Shown here in pieces: positions 24,101 through 36,891 of a DNA stretch of 64,000 bases. Both the position numbers and the translations under genes were made by a program. The notes beneath the pieces were generated by a model. That model did not search any database, was not told the DNA's origin, and saw only the letters and a program-made list of their open reading frames with translations. Each line of letters opens with the position of its first letter. Position 1 is the first letter of the stretch. The DNA is from Erpobdella octoculata (Eukaryota > Annelida > Clitellata > Hirudinida > Erpobdellidae). The stretch spans positions 9,715,356 to 9,779,355 of the forward strand of contig OZ022241.1 of assembly GCA_963978895.1 (NCBI GenBank), read 5' to 3'.

Positions 24101-27100
24101 ATAAAATTCATTTAGAAACAAGCAATCCAAATTGGATTTTTGTATTGAAATGCCTCTCATCAATTAATCAGTTGTAATATTTATATAAATATATAAACAT
24201 CTACTTGGATTCTATAGAACATAGAACATTCTTGTTGCTCAAAAACTGACTGGAAGCCACAAACATGTATTGATTGTCTGCTATTTCTGCTTCTTTTATA
24301 TTTAACTGCTGCATCTCTATTCAAAAGAACACATTTATTGCAAGGAATTGATATAATTGGCCCTTGGAAATCAAATTTCAAAAACCAGATGCAAATAGAT
24401 TACCAAAATCTTCACAGCCAGGTTTTTCAATATCAAATGCAAGTTCACATTTGAGAGAAATTAAACTGATCTTGAATGGCACGTGTTTCTGGATTTGAGT
24501 GCCCCCAGCATATGAATATTTAACTACAAGAAGATTTGCTACATTCTTAATGCTCTCAATGTTATCGATAACTGAATTGGCAGAAATCAGTACATCGTGG
24601 GATGAAAACCTGTATTATACAAAGAAAACTCTATTAATAAAGAGTTCATTGAAAATGTAAAAATAATTGATATCAAGAAATAAAATATAAAATAATATGA
24701 TTTTTAATGAGAACAACACTTCCTTACATCACATTACCTCGTTTCTATTTGTTCTGATATGTTCTCATTGTAATCTTGAATTGGAAACCAGATGGATATT
24801 TTAACTCCATTCATGTATCGACTTATTGATTCGAAAATATAGGCTCCAAGTGAAGTGGCATAATCTAAGTCAATCAATATCAGGACCTATTCAATAACAA
24901 ATGTAAAATTAGCATAATAAACTTACTTAATGTTAAATATTAAAATTTGAGATAAAAATTATAAACAAATACTTTTAAGAGTTAGGTTTATGTTCAGACT
25001 ATATACTTAGGTTAAGCAATGCATAAAGGACAAACTGACAAACAAACAATCAGACAGACAGTCATTTTTATATATATAGATAAATGATTTTATCAGGGTC
25101 TTGCTTAAATCTGCCTCTCTTTTGTGAGTCAATCCCAAAATCCCATGCCTGGACAAACGAGGAGGGAAAGAAAAAACAGATAAAATTATGATCCATGACA
25201 GGAAGTACTTCAGTATTTCCTACATAGTGCTATTAGAGTCTTGAAACACCTGGTGTAAAAGACTATAAACTATTATGAAAAAAACCTTGCTTTTATATAC
25301 CTTTTTCTGGTCACTCGTTTCATAAACTCGACCTGGTGGAAGCCATTCCTGTACTAGTACTAAAAGCTTGGATACTTTTGGGTGTAAAATTGAAGCTTCC
25401 TTGTGTTTAGCAGTTAATTTCATTAAATATCTGCAGACTTCATCCAGTGAATCTAAAAGTATTAATACACAAAAATTTTTAAAAAGGATGACAAAGTACA
25501 CATAATGGAGTCAAGCAAATTCTTTATATCTTGTGGTATTTTATACTTATAGAAATTGTTAACAACACAAGGTTAAAAAAATATTGATGCTAAACAATAA
25601 TTTTTCACAGTTTTCTTTATTGACAACATTTAATATTGACCATTAAGAATGGCCTTGTTTCTTTGGACCATAACAGTTAGCTGATTTGAAGCAGTCGGCA
25701 AACAGCAGTGTATTATGGAGTTGATGGCACTAACTATTAGATGAAGATAAGCTGCTGCTTTCAAGTTAGCTTCTTTATCTGAAATAAACATAACCACACT
25801 AATTTCACATAACAATAAAACTTTATAGTACTAAATAAGCACAATTTATTTTAATTCAGAGAGCACATTAATTTTGGATTACCGCGAAAAATAGTACTTA
25901 AGATACTTTTCATTTTAAAATAATTAAAAAGTGGGCCATTAATGATAACTTTACAACAGATAAAAGCCATTTCAAGCCCAAATAGAAACACACAATTATT
26001 ATCTCCAGTTTTACTATTACTAGTATATTATTACTATCTACCTTGACTACCAGCTGTGGTTCTGTCAATCTGTTTAGCAATGAATCTGGTAGCATTTGGC
26101 ATCAGGTCTTCTAGCTTTTGATCCATCTTAAGTACTTTCAGCTTCTTTAATTGATTCAAGACGCTCTGTCCTTCATTCACAAGCACTGTCACGATGTTCT
26201 TGAATTCAACTGAAAGAATTTATATTATTAATCTATAACTAAAATAATATTTAAAAAATAAGATTTTAAAATATTCAATTAACTTGTCAATGGAACAGTT
26301 ATGATTTCCCATTCCAGCAGAATGTTTTCTTTTAATGCTGGCTCATATCTTGATGTTACATTGACTTGTCTAGATGATACACTTTCTTTCAGGTCTTTAT
26401 TTAGAGCTGTAACACCAACATTAGCATATTTAAAATAATGTAACTTAAAAAAAAGTTGTTCTCCATAGATATTCAAAAATCCTCAACCACCTGTTGCTAG
26501 CAATAACAACTTAATAGTTTAAAGAGTTTCTAATACATTTTTGTATTAAAGACAAATTGAATTTTATAAAAATATAAATTCGTGAATAATCAAATTATTG
26601 GGAAAAAAAATTAATCATGGCTCACTTAAGTTAATGTTTGGTGTAACAACAGCAATATTACAGGCTACTGGACAAGGGAGCACTTTGCTAGTTACAATCA
26701 CCTCCTTGTTTACATAGACTGGTAGCATATCATCTAGAGGCAATGATGATGATAATGATGATGATGATGCTATAGGACGAACAAGCGATGATGATGATAA
26801 CGATGAAGACGAGGAAGGTGAGAGTAATCTAGGATAAACAGCCGAAAAAGTTGGTGATATTATAAGTGCAGGAGATGTCACCAGGTGCACAGAAGCAATA
26901 GTGTTTACACATGGTAAAACATAAGATGGTGATGAAGATGGAATCTCTGGTAAGCACGATGCAGATATCTCAAAACTTGGTGTAATTTGTGATGGAGAAG
27001 ACGGTGAAGCAAAAACAGTTGTTCTTGATAACAGCAGTGGGGGTGATGATGGTGATTTGAAATTATTTTTTGAGTTTGATGATGATGGCGATGACGTTGC

Positions 27101-30100
27101 TAATATTGATGGTGCTACCAAGTTGAACGTTGTTGGTACTGCAAATGTTGGTGTCATTGGAGCTACAAATGATGGTGATGACGAGGTTGTTAGAGCAGGC
27201 ATCATAAAAGGTGATAAAGTTGGTGTAATTGATAATAATGATTTCATTGGTGATTTTGATGACTCTGAAATTACCGGTGGTAATAAAATTGGTGCACGGG
27301 AGGCTGACAACCATGAGAATTCAACTGATGCTGATGAAGTTTGAGCCATTTTTGCTCTCATCTTCTTACGAAATTCTTTATTTCTGAGTGAAAAGAAGTT
27401 ATCGACAGGATCATCTTCAACGATCTTAATAATTCTTTTAAACGAGAATGTATTGCCAGTCGATGCTGAAGAACTGGTTATCAGAGATGATTTTGACTCG
27501 ACAGGTAAATTTGTATTGCAGACAGTAGATGATTGTGGGACTGGAGATGATGCTGGCATGAAACTCTTGTCTGAGACTGAAGGAAAATTCAAAGTTTGTT
27601 TAAGTATTTCGGGAGTTCGGCTGAACACTTGAAGTGATCTTTCTATTTCAGATGATTTGGATATCTCAGGTAATTTGGATATCTCAGGTAATTTGGATAT
27701 CTCAGGTAATTTGGATATCTCAGGTAATTTGGATATCTCAGGTAATTTGGATATCTCAGGTAATTTGGATATCTCAGGTAATTTGGATATCTCAGGTAAT
27801 TTGGATATCTCAGGTAATTTGGATATCTCAGGTAATTTGGATATCTCAGGTAATTTGGATATCTCAGGTAATTTTAATAAATCAGATATAGGATGAACAT
27901 TCTCTACAGAAGAAATGTTTGTAGAAATGGAAGTATTGAGTTCCTTTGGAGAATTAGCAATAATGGGTTTATCAACTGTATTGGAAATCAAACATAACGA
28001 TATTTCTTTAGAAACAACTTCTAAACAAGACAAATTTTCTGATGAAGAATTGGGTACAACTGAGTGTTCTTCTGCCAAGGAAACTCCCAGTTCTTTCAGA
28101 TCTTTTGGAGCTTCGTCATCTAAATATTTGTTATCATAAGCTGCTAAAATATTTTAGTAATAAAAACCATTAAAAAATATAAATTAAATATTCAAACTTT
28201 AAAATTACTGAAATACTTCAATACAATAGACTAACTGCATTGCACAGATCCACTGTTATTGTCTCTCAGGTGACAAGATTTGAATATATCAGAAGAAGTA
28301 GTGGTAGTCGATATGACTAAATCATTCGAATTCAATTTCTGTGTATCCATAATAATCAAATCACTTGCATGCATTGCAGTCTGGTGTTGTACTTCATTCT
28401 CAGTAGATGGCAACAACGGTTCAATACTTAACACTTCTTTTCTGCCTTTTGAGTTCTCTGGAATAGTTCTGAAATTATTTTCTTCGGGTACATTCTCAAT
28501 ATTTGTATTTTCTCCTTTTATACAATTATTGATATCGACAACTAATTTACATTCATTTCCATCCTGGCTATCATCATCACTGATAGTAATACAAATTTCT
28601 TCACCATTCCGATCAAGGTCATCTTTAGCAACATCGTCGTCATTTAAAGTGATCAAATTATTATTGACATTACCTTTTTCTGATATATTTTCATCTGTAG
28701 CAAACTTAGCTGAGCCCAACTTGTGTTCAGAATCAGAAACAATATAAATAATTGGAATCTCCTTTTCATCACAGCTACGCATTTGGTTTCGAGCCCCAAT
28801 GACATTGCAATTTAACTCATCTTCATTTTTAAAATCAACTTTACATTCACAATAATCTTTAACAGCATTAAACTCAACTGGATCACTGATGCTGTCACTA
28901 GAAACAAGATCATTACTTATGGACTTTAAAGTGTTGTTATTAATAGCAGTTGACTCATGGATGTTTTCAACTTTTGGACTACTTAGATTTATATTATTTT
29001 CTCCCAATACTTTTACAGGTAGATAACCAGTAAATTCATCATTGACATCATTGCTTTGAATACATAACTCTTCATCATTTTTAACATTTAAAATATTTTT
29101 AATTTCAGAATAATTGTCAGATATCGCCTCGTTCACATTATTTAACACTTCAACATTGTCATCAACATATGTGGCTGACTCTTTGCCACATGATGTCGCC
29201 ATAACATCAGTTTCTTCATTGAAACTCATCTGCAGTTCAGCATTAATATCACTACTGTCATGTTCTGTAAGAGCCGCAGTTTCCAACAAGCCATTTTCGA
29301 GGCTATCAGAAACAAAATTTTCAATTTTTTCAGAAACTTGGCTTGCTAACATGTTGTCATTCACAGCTTCAATTTCTTCATATTCATCTACAATTACAAA
29401 ATCAGATTCATCATCAACATATTCAATATCATTGCTTTCATATTCAGTCTGTTTCCTCTCAGCATCATTGTCAACTGGTGGTATTACAGATGCTGCATCA
29501 ATGAACAAATCGCTGCTGGCTGATGTCTGGCTGTTATTGGTCAATTCTTCTATTTCTGTGACTACATCAACATTGGTTTCAGGAATTTCAAGCATTTTTC
29601 TGTAATTGTTACAATCATTATATGTTTGGGATGTGTCACATACATCTTTCTGAACATTTACTGCCACATGCTCATAGTTTCTTTGATGGCTCAAATAATA
29701 TGGTGGTGTAGCCCTGACCATGCATTTCTTGTGACTAACTACTCCAATTCTATCAGCTGTAAACTTCTTAAATTCTTGTTCATCATTATCAGACAATTGA
29801 GATTCATTATACACATTACTAGAACTAAGAGCCGCTAAACCACTAGAACTGTTAACACAGCAGCCCACATTTTGAATTTTTCTCGTTAAAGTTTTGGTGG
29901 CTTTAGTTGTCATTCTGTTTGCAATATCAAATCTGTAGTTATTATTTCTTGTATTTACATTATTTCCATGAGCACTTTGAGTAGGCAATTTTCGAGTTGT
30001 AACAAATTCAAAACAATCAGATCTTTTGGAATTGTTATAAAAAGATGATAAAGACTGGTTTCCAATTTGACTGTTTAGTAAATTATTTTGTAAGCCTGAT

Positions 30101-30867
30101 ATATTTTTCACTGGATGTTGTCTAGACTCCGTTTGCCTATGTTGTTCTTCAAAAGTAATTTGATAACAAGATAAGTCTAAAAATGTGAAATAAATAGCCA
30201 GTAGCATATGTTAAAAAAATCAACAAATAGACATTGAAACAAATTAACCTAATGCAGATTTTTGGCTTTCATGAAAACCTTGAAAGTCCTCCCTGTCATC
30301 AAAGTCACTCTAAAAATAATAAAAATTTGCTATTATGAAATGAAAAAAAAAACAATCAAACTTAAAAAACAATATATACCAAATCACTATTATTGATCAT
30401 AAAATCATTATCTGGAACTTTTTCTTCAAAATCTTCTTCAAATCTGAAAGTTATATTGAATTTAATTTAAATCAACATTTTTTTAAATAGTTCATACTAA
30501 ATAGTTAAAATTGATGTTCATTATTATAAAAAAGGCAGCAAGCAGCACTATCAATTATGAACACACAAGCTAATGCTGAGCATGGCTTCATCAGTGACTT
30601 CAAAAGGATCAAAGCTTGAAATATTTTTGACCATTCTGTTATCTGAACATCTGGGTAGAGGCTCTGGTGAGAAAATATACAAGCTTAATAACAGGTAGTC
30701 ACTGGTCACAGTAAAATAAAATGTGACTCTATAATAGCAAAAAATATTAATTGAATAAAAACCATTTTTTTCATCAAAAGAAGAGCATTTTTTAGGAACT
30801 TTGTCGAAACTTGATTTATTATATAGTCTAACATCAGGCTCATTAGGCATGCACAATCTGGAATCAC
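21120..30867 (-). CDS. SHOC1-like meiotic crossover protein (XPF-like, ZIP2-type)
   Basis: Nineteen exons with matching phases, 5' to 3': 30763-30867, 30567-30663, 30380-30443, 30249-30309, 28236-30176, 26626-28140, 26284-26406, 26042-26209, 25641-25778, 25301-25452, 24738-24886, 24404-24609, 24251-24362, 23649-23861, 23384-23474, 22915-23058, 22336-22431, 21314-22229, 21120-21232. This gives about 2,133 aa; the true start lies upstream and was not found. Two giant exons encode Ser/Asp/Asn-rich disordered sequence. The later exons encode an ordered region with VLILIDLDYATSLGAYIF and FNITLVERDYTGMGFE then DVLLDCNNGVVILDI, resembling the nuclease-like fold of XPF relatives, then a helical segment (WLDRSFLNADVV, LASLIHLCLSDLQKEFP). 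The C-terminus GQTKLKFI resembles the family's conserved end. In vertebrates and plants SHOC1/ZIP2 works with SPO16 on crossover intermediates in meiotic prophase. I inferred the name from memory of the family. Confidence 0.65.
25107..25285 (+). mobile_element. SINE-like element in a SHOC1-like intron
   Basis: Diverged full-length copy of the SINE family (CTGCCTC head, GATCCATGACAGGAAGTACT, CACCTGGTGTAAAAGACTAT, A-rich tail). The repeated CTTGCTT at 25100-25106 and 25286-25292 looks like a target duplication. Its tail ends 16 bp from the exon at 25301. Confidence 0.7.
27661..27876. repeat. 18-bp tandem repeat inside the SHOC1-like exon
   Basis: Twelve in-frame, nearly identical units starting at 27661 with an exact 18-bp step. 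On the coding (minus) strand each unit encodes the hexapeptide KLPEIS. Confidence 0.97.
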
Positions 30868-31684
30868 CTTTAACAAAAATATAAAATTTATTACATATAA
30901 GCACAATTTTAAAACAAATTGCATTAAAAAATTTCTCTGAAGAAATGGCACTCCAAAAATTGTAATGGATCTAATCAGTAGTTGAATAGAAGTGAGAACT
31001 TTTATGGGCACTTCTGATACTTATTATTTTACCAAATTCATGTTATGTTTAAGATTTATTTACACTAATTGCTTATGGATCAATTAGATAGAATGCAAAC
31101 TTAATATCCTTTTAAAAAAAGAGCATTTAAAATTTAATACTTAACCCTCAATTCATTCTAACTAACCATGATCAGTTATGTAAAAAAAGTGAACAATATT
31201 TCAAGTACCAAAAGTACACTTCTATTGAAGAAATTCTATACTTCTGTTTGTTCACAAAAACAGGAAAATCAATTAAAGTATCTAGACCTAAAGTGCACTT
31301 TTATTGAAGAACTTCTATACTTCTGTTTTTGCATTCAACATTTCCAAAGTAAATACATTTCTTATTTTCTGTTAGGAGCATCATTACTGTTTCACTTACA
31401 CTTAAGATCATTTCCCTGGTTATATAATAGCTCTTTTTGTGGTTCAAAAGTTATAGTTTCATGACGTTTCTGAGTTGATTGGTTAATCTTCACCGCCAGG
31501 TTTCTGTGATGCTGTTCAAACTATAAATAGAAACTAAACAATGCATTCAAGAAGAAATGATATTCCTGAAGATGGTGAGTAACAACAGACAGTTTGCTCA
31601 AAATGTTGGTAGCGAATCCAATGAAATACAAATATCTTTTTACACATCCTTATACTCATAAAAAACAAGTCTCCCGTAAATCCT
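30868..31684. other. 5' side of the SHOC1-like gene
   Basis: At least one upstream exon must exist, because the first assembled exon starts in mid-codon. I could not define it. Open frames here have no recognisable domain. Confidence 0.4.
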
Positions 31685-32349
31685 CAGGGGTGGATACAGT
31701 ATTAGTGAAAGGAGGGGGTCCAAAATGCGTTGATTAGGATTTTTTCTCAAATTTAGTGTTAGATTTATAGGTTTTAACTGTTTTAACATATACTTTTCGT
31801 CAAGATTTAGCCTATTTATTCAAAAACTTAATTTCTGTTACTGTTTTAGCAGACCAGTAGAGTTAGTAAAATTTACTGACCTTCTTTGTAGTGAAATTCT
31901 GTACAATACAGGATATACCCTAATAAAGGCATTATCAGGCTCATTGTAACAAAAATCTGTGTAAGCACACAAACGGTTGCGGGCGAGTAACATTTTCTAA
32001 ACATAGTCATATCTAATTATATAATTTAATACAACTAAGTAATTATTAAATACTTAAATACTACATTAAATTATCAATATATACAAGATATGTAATATGT
32101 TTAATTAGATCTAGATTGACTTAAGTGAGGTGAATTCAAACCAATTTAGTTAGACAGATAAAACAAACTTCAAGTAAAAGATGTATGGACATTATGAAAA
32201 TTCTTACTCTGTTCTATAGGCAAATTCCTATGTCTAGGCGTTTGGACCATGTAACTGCTTGTAAAGTGCTAATCGAAATGGGTTTTTTTACAAAGAAGCA
32301 GACTTGGGTGGGTCTGGATCTCCAGAACCCTCCCCTGTATCCGCACTTG
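31685..32349. mobile_element. possible hAT-type MITE
   Basis: The left end CAGGGGTGGATACAG and the inverted right end CAAGTGCGGATACAG form an imperfect terminal repeat of hAT type. No coding capacity, and a clear 8-bp target duplication was not seen. Confidence 0.35.
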
Positions 32350-34139
32350 ATTCGTGATGATGTGCGAGATAAACGCCTTCGAATTTAAGATTGATGATTG
32401 ATGTGATAATGATTGATGAGTTGTTTCTATCATGGGTCTAGTTAGTCTAGTCTAGTTCTAGTAGTCTACTCTAAGTCTAGTCTAGCTAGGTCTGTAGTGG
32501 TCATAATAAGTTCCAGAAAATATGTAAAATCATAAAACTAACAATCTTAACGTAATCCGTAGCAAGATACCTAGGCATAATTAACTTATCAACTGGTCTA
32601 ATGAAATAAATTAGAGCCCAGTCCGAAACAATAAAAGCTCATTACATCGTCTGCTAGGTTTATGGAGATGGGCGATAATCTAATCAGGGCAGTGGCGCAT
32701 AAAAAGCGGGTCACCCTGCAATGAACCACCTCATAACACGCAGCACAATCGTACAAATGTTTATAGTACTTGGACAAAACGCAATTTAATTGGAAAAAGC
32801 AATCCGTGCGCTAGAGGCGTTGTTTGGGGGAGCATGAGGTTCTATTACCCCAAGGATTGTGTACAGAAAAAAGTTGCAAGAAAATGTAGAAGTGCATAAG
32901 CTTTTAGAACATTTTTGGAAAAAGTACATCTGAAGTACCCTCACAGTCAATTACAATTTTTTGAGGAAAAGTTAAGGATTTAGTAGGAAAAAATATTTGG
33001 CTCTTCAAAAAAACTTCCCCCCAAAAGGTTTGTTAAATGTTTCGCCCTCGCCCCACTCATGGAATTGCTGAAATGACGCCCCTGCTTCCACTAGTTTTTC
33101 GAACTTATAAAGCTTATTAACCCTAGAAAATATTTTGACCCCCTGAAAAATTCTAAGATATGTATACTCGATTTATAGTTCTCTAAATATTATAATTATA
33201 ATGCACCGATTACCGACGAGTCATTCCAATATCTCCAGCAGCTTCCTTTGTTGTATCCAAAGTTTTTACTTCAAGCGACACGTAGGTAATGGAAACAGCT
33301 AGCAGGCCGTCAGCTAACTTTACTATGCAAATCAGTTTGGTTAGTTAATTACTTCGGCTGTTTGTTTCGTTCTTTGCCGTCTGTCCGTTTTATCGATCTG
33401 GATTGCTTAGTAAAAAAAATACATTGAAAAATTGCAAAGTTTCATATCTGAAAATAAAATATGATGAGTCTTCTGAATGATTTTGGTACGAGTGTCTTCA
33501 TCGTATAATCGCGACAACAATTTTATTTTATTCGTGTAGTAAGGGAGATGGGGGGCACTACGTTATAACTATAACACAGGCAGTAGGCGCCGGTAGCCGG
33601 GGCAATAAGCGGTAAAAGTGCTACAGTACCGGCAGTTTTGCCAAAACAATTGACCTTTCGATTAATTAATAAAGATGTACATATTTTTTAAAGGGTTCGG
33701 CCATATCGCAGATGGCGACAGTGACGATTTGATATGGGGAGACTTCGATCGCAAGACATCAGTATCAGTGGTCGTCCATAATCCGCAGTCATCAGCCATA
33801 TCCGCAATACGTTGCAGAGCCAAACATCGGACGGTATGAAGATCCGCATGCATGGTGGCGTGCACGCAGCTAGATATAGTTTCAACTGACGTCGCTGGCT
33901 ATAAAGTTGCTCTGCATTGTTGCTACTTCTGTCCCCAGCGAGTCTAAGAGTGGACAACTTTTAGCAGATAAACGTAGCAGGCTGTCACCAAAGAACATCA
34001 AACAACATATGGGGTACCATGATCCACACGGAGCACATTGAACCTAGGTATAATTCAATATGACCCTGCATCCAGTTCTCTCAAAAAACACGTTAAAATA
34101 GGTATGATAATCTTTATTCTTAATAATAATCATTTAACA
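32350..34139. other. no gene seen
   Basis: Unique or decayed AT-rich DNA. A CGCCCCTG at about 33082-33089 looks like another hAT end, but a partner was not found. Confidence 0.45.
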
Positions 34140-34800
34140 TTCTTAAAGGGATCCAATGCCACAGTCTGTAAAGTTCCAATACAAATTTAGGTTGTATAAA
34201 TTCAACACAGATTCCTGCAATGTCATCCTTCCGATTTGTTTTGCTCCTCGACTGGCAATAACCTTGACAGGCTTTTGAACCATCGTGAGCCCAGTTTCAT
34301 CCACATTGTACATGTTCTGCATACCAAAATTATGTCTTTCACGAACATCTTGAAGATTCTTGAAGAATTCACTCACAGTGTATTTGTTGAATGATGTTGC
34401 TCAAGCAAAACTAGTAGCTTCAGGTGCTCGTTGTGACAACTTTAGTCTTCTTTTCAGGAAACTGAAGCCAATCAGTACCAGCAGTTTTTTTAAACAACCA
34501 TGATGCTGGGCATGTGATGTTATTTGCGATATTGTCATATCATATGCAAACTGGTGAGTTGCTTTGGTGGAGAGCCCATCATAGTTCATCTTAGATGCTT
34601 GCAGTTAATATTTTGCAAGCATCTCTTTTTGTTCTACTGTGAATACCTGCCTTGTTTTCAAATTCGGTATCAAACCAACATTTAGGTTGAGACGTCTCTT
34701 CTGAACATATCGCTTTAGTGTAATACGGTCAACTCCCATGTCAAGTGCAACACAGATTGACAGCTTTTTGTCTTTATCATAACTTCATCAACTGCAAGGT
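34140..34800 (-). pseudogene. pogo/Tigger-like (Tc1-mariner) transposase remnant
   Basis: The minus strand shows a helix-turn-helix-like ALDMGVDRITLKRYV piece (about 34,740), a central region (YDGLSTKATHQFAYD), then NMYNVDETGLTMVQKPVKVI and RGAKQIGRMT. The latter is the first catalytic Asp block (NxDETGL) of the pogo/CENP-B/jerky DDE family. The later catalytic residues are missing, and frames shift near 34,400. Dead 5' portion only. Confidence 0.75.
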
Positions 34801-34964
34801 TGGGGTTAGGGTTGTTGTTATTGATTCTCTTTCATCAGTTACCTTGTTTTCACAGTACTTTGAGCAGTGTAGATTATTTTATCATTTTTTTCCCCGCCCT
34901 AAAGTTTTATAACAATATTATGGAACTCATCTACATCGTCTGATAGATCACCGATAGTCCAGTC

Positions 34965-36378
34965 ATTTGAAAACTACCCAGTCAATAATTAAAAATTACA
35001 AAGCCATATATGAAGTTTTGCAAACTTTCTCGTTGGACTCTCCTCGTCGTGATGGTGACATCAACACCGAAGCGACAGGATTGTTAAGCATGGTGACATC
35101 TACAAAGTTTTGTTTCTGTGCACAGCTTGCCCAAACCATACTACTAACTGTTGCTGTGGCCGATCAGGAACTGCAGTCACGACAATGTGATCTTAGCTGC
35201 TCAATTAACTTAATTGTTTCAGTCAATAGTCAATTGCCCTTCTTCACTCTACCTAACTAACTCAATAAAAATCCCTCCTAAATCTGGTCTTCGATCTTCC
35301 TCTCTTAGTCACTTTTGTATCTAAGATTGATTGAATAGATGAAAGCGAACAGAAGAAATGTTTTTGGTCTGTTTGGAAAAAACAAAAGGTATTATTAGCC
35401 CTCAAATTTAAATTTTTAACTTTATTTTTATGATTTATTTGTTTTCAGAAATTACTAAACATCGTCAAAAGAATTTGAATCTTTTTGAGCTCCACCTACT
35501 ACAAAACGAATCTGTAGACAGAATGTTCTTTTTTCAGACAGCATCATCATGTCTTCTACTGGAATTGGAGAATAACAAATAAGCCAAACACCCTCTTAAA
35601 ATCAACGTACTACGTGACAATTGATGCTGTTTTGACTGAAAAAAGATGCCGTTTTGAAAAAAAGGAGCTGTTCTGTGCGGTGACTGCGTTTGATCCACAA
35701 TCTGACAATTATTTTTGCATGGATAAGATGCAGACACTTTCATCTTTGAATCTTGTTATTCTGTCTGCTGAAGAATTGTGCGTCGCAAAGTCTACCATAG
35801 ATCGTCTTCTTAAAGATGTGGAAATCAAAGACCCAGCTGCAGTGTTAAAGATAATTTTTGACTACAAAATCACGTTTCCCGAAATTTTTCAGTTAGCCGC
35901 ATCAGTTGCCACACTAGGCTGTTCCACTGCTGTTTGTGAGTCTACCTTTTCAACCTTAGCTCGAATAGATGGTTCAGAAAGGCGAAGCATGACACCTGAT
36001 CGTAAAGGTAATTTAACTCTTCTTGCGTTTGAGAGTAAACGCGAGGAAACCATTAACAAGGAGAGCTTTTTGAAAAAGTTTGCTGCAAAGTGGCGTCACC
36101 TTCAACTGTTTTAGTAAGACCTACCAAAACTGATAAACATTATCATGTCTTAGTTTTCAAACTGATTTTGAGCAGATAAATTGTATACATAATATAATTT
36201 CTTTTATTAAGTTGTTTAAAACTATGGACTCTCTAAAACATTTATATATATCGGTATAGATATGAACGAGTTTTTAATAGATATGATATAATTTTAGAGT
36301 TTTTAGCTTTTTTAGTTTGCCCCACAGGGCGATGGCTGCCCCCCCCCCCCAAGAGCACGGCATCTAGCTGCGGGCCTG
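34965..36378 (+). pseudogene. hAT transposase (TTF-type/DUF4371 group), decayed
   Basis: An upstream block at 34967-35200 has SIIKNYKAIYEVLQ, EATGLLSMV and KFCFCAQLAQTIL, as in the TTF-zinc-finger hAT group. A downstream open frame at 35614-36114 has AFDPQSDNYF and ends in a hAT C-terminal dimerisation domain (CSTAVCESTFSTLARI, RRSMTPDRKGNLTLLAFE). The region between them is frameshifted. The right terminus at 36378 ends TAGCTGCGGGCCTG, a hAT-style terminal repeat after a C-run. The left terminus was not found. Confidence 0.75.
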
Positions 36379-36891
36379 ACTAGACCTCTTGCATTTTCTC
36401 CAGCTTATTTATATAACACTACTCTGGAGAAGTTTAAAAAAATACATTTTCAAATTTTATCCCCCTTTCAAATTTTACTCCTAATCAAAATACAATGTTC
36501 AAAAACTAAAACACAAAACAGCATAAATTTCAAACCTCAAAACATGACAAAATCTTAGATGGTACAGAAGGAGCATCATTTTGGGTAAAAAACAGGGGGC
36601 CAGTTGGCCCAACAAGGATTACAGAAATTAACTTTCATAAGATAAACTTTTAAAATCTTTGACAGCCTCCACAAATCAGTGAATTCAGATTTAAAAAATA
36701 AAACAGTTGTGTGTTAAAGAAGTCAGCAGTTTATTATCACAGATGTGTATTTTGTATATCATGATTCAAGGGAATAGGAACAACATCAAAAGATAAGCAT
36801 TCAAAAATGTATATAGTCAATTATGTTAAAAAATGTTTTGCAATTTTTATTAATGATTTATTGAGCCACAATGTCTTCATGACATGTTCAG
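36379..36891. other. 3' flank of CCDC39
   Basis: AT-rich DNA with no gene. It should hold the CCDC39 3' UTR. Confidence 0.4.

Noticed and set aside
27057..27344. 95-codon plus-strand ORF rich in Asp/Gly
   Set aside because: It is the antisense shadow of the low-complexity SHOC1-like exon.
27661..27876. Possible CRISPR array
   Set aside because: The 18-bp units are directly adjacent with no spacers, the context is a eukaryotic exon, and the units are in frame with the protein.
28280..29605. Plus-strand ORFs of 155 and 163 codons
   Set aside because: Antisense shadows of the 1,941-bp SHOC1-like exon, whose splice phases support the minus strand.
30706..31011. 101-codon minus ORF as the SHOC1-like first exon
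   Set aside because: It overlaps a defined exon in another frame, and no donor in the required phase 1 was found at the part upstream of that exon.
31168..31464. 98-codon plus-strand ORF
   Set aside because: No recognisable domain, composition like its AT-rich surroundings, and no splice partner.
32687..33089. Candidate hAT MITE between CAGGGCAGTGGCG and ACGCCCCTG
   Set aside because: The termini match too poorly, and the flanking 8-mers differ.
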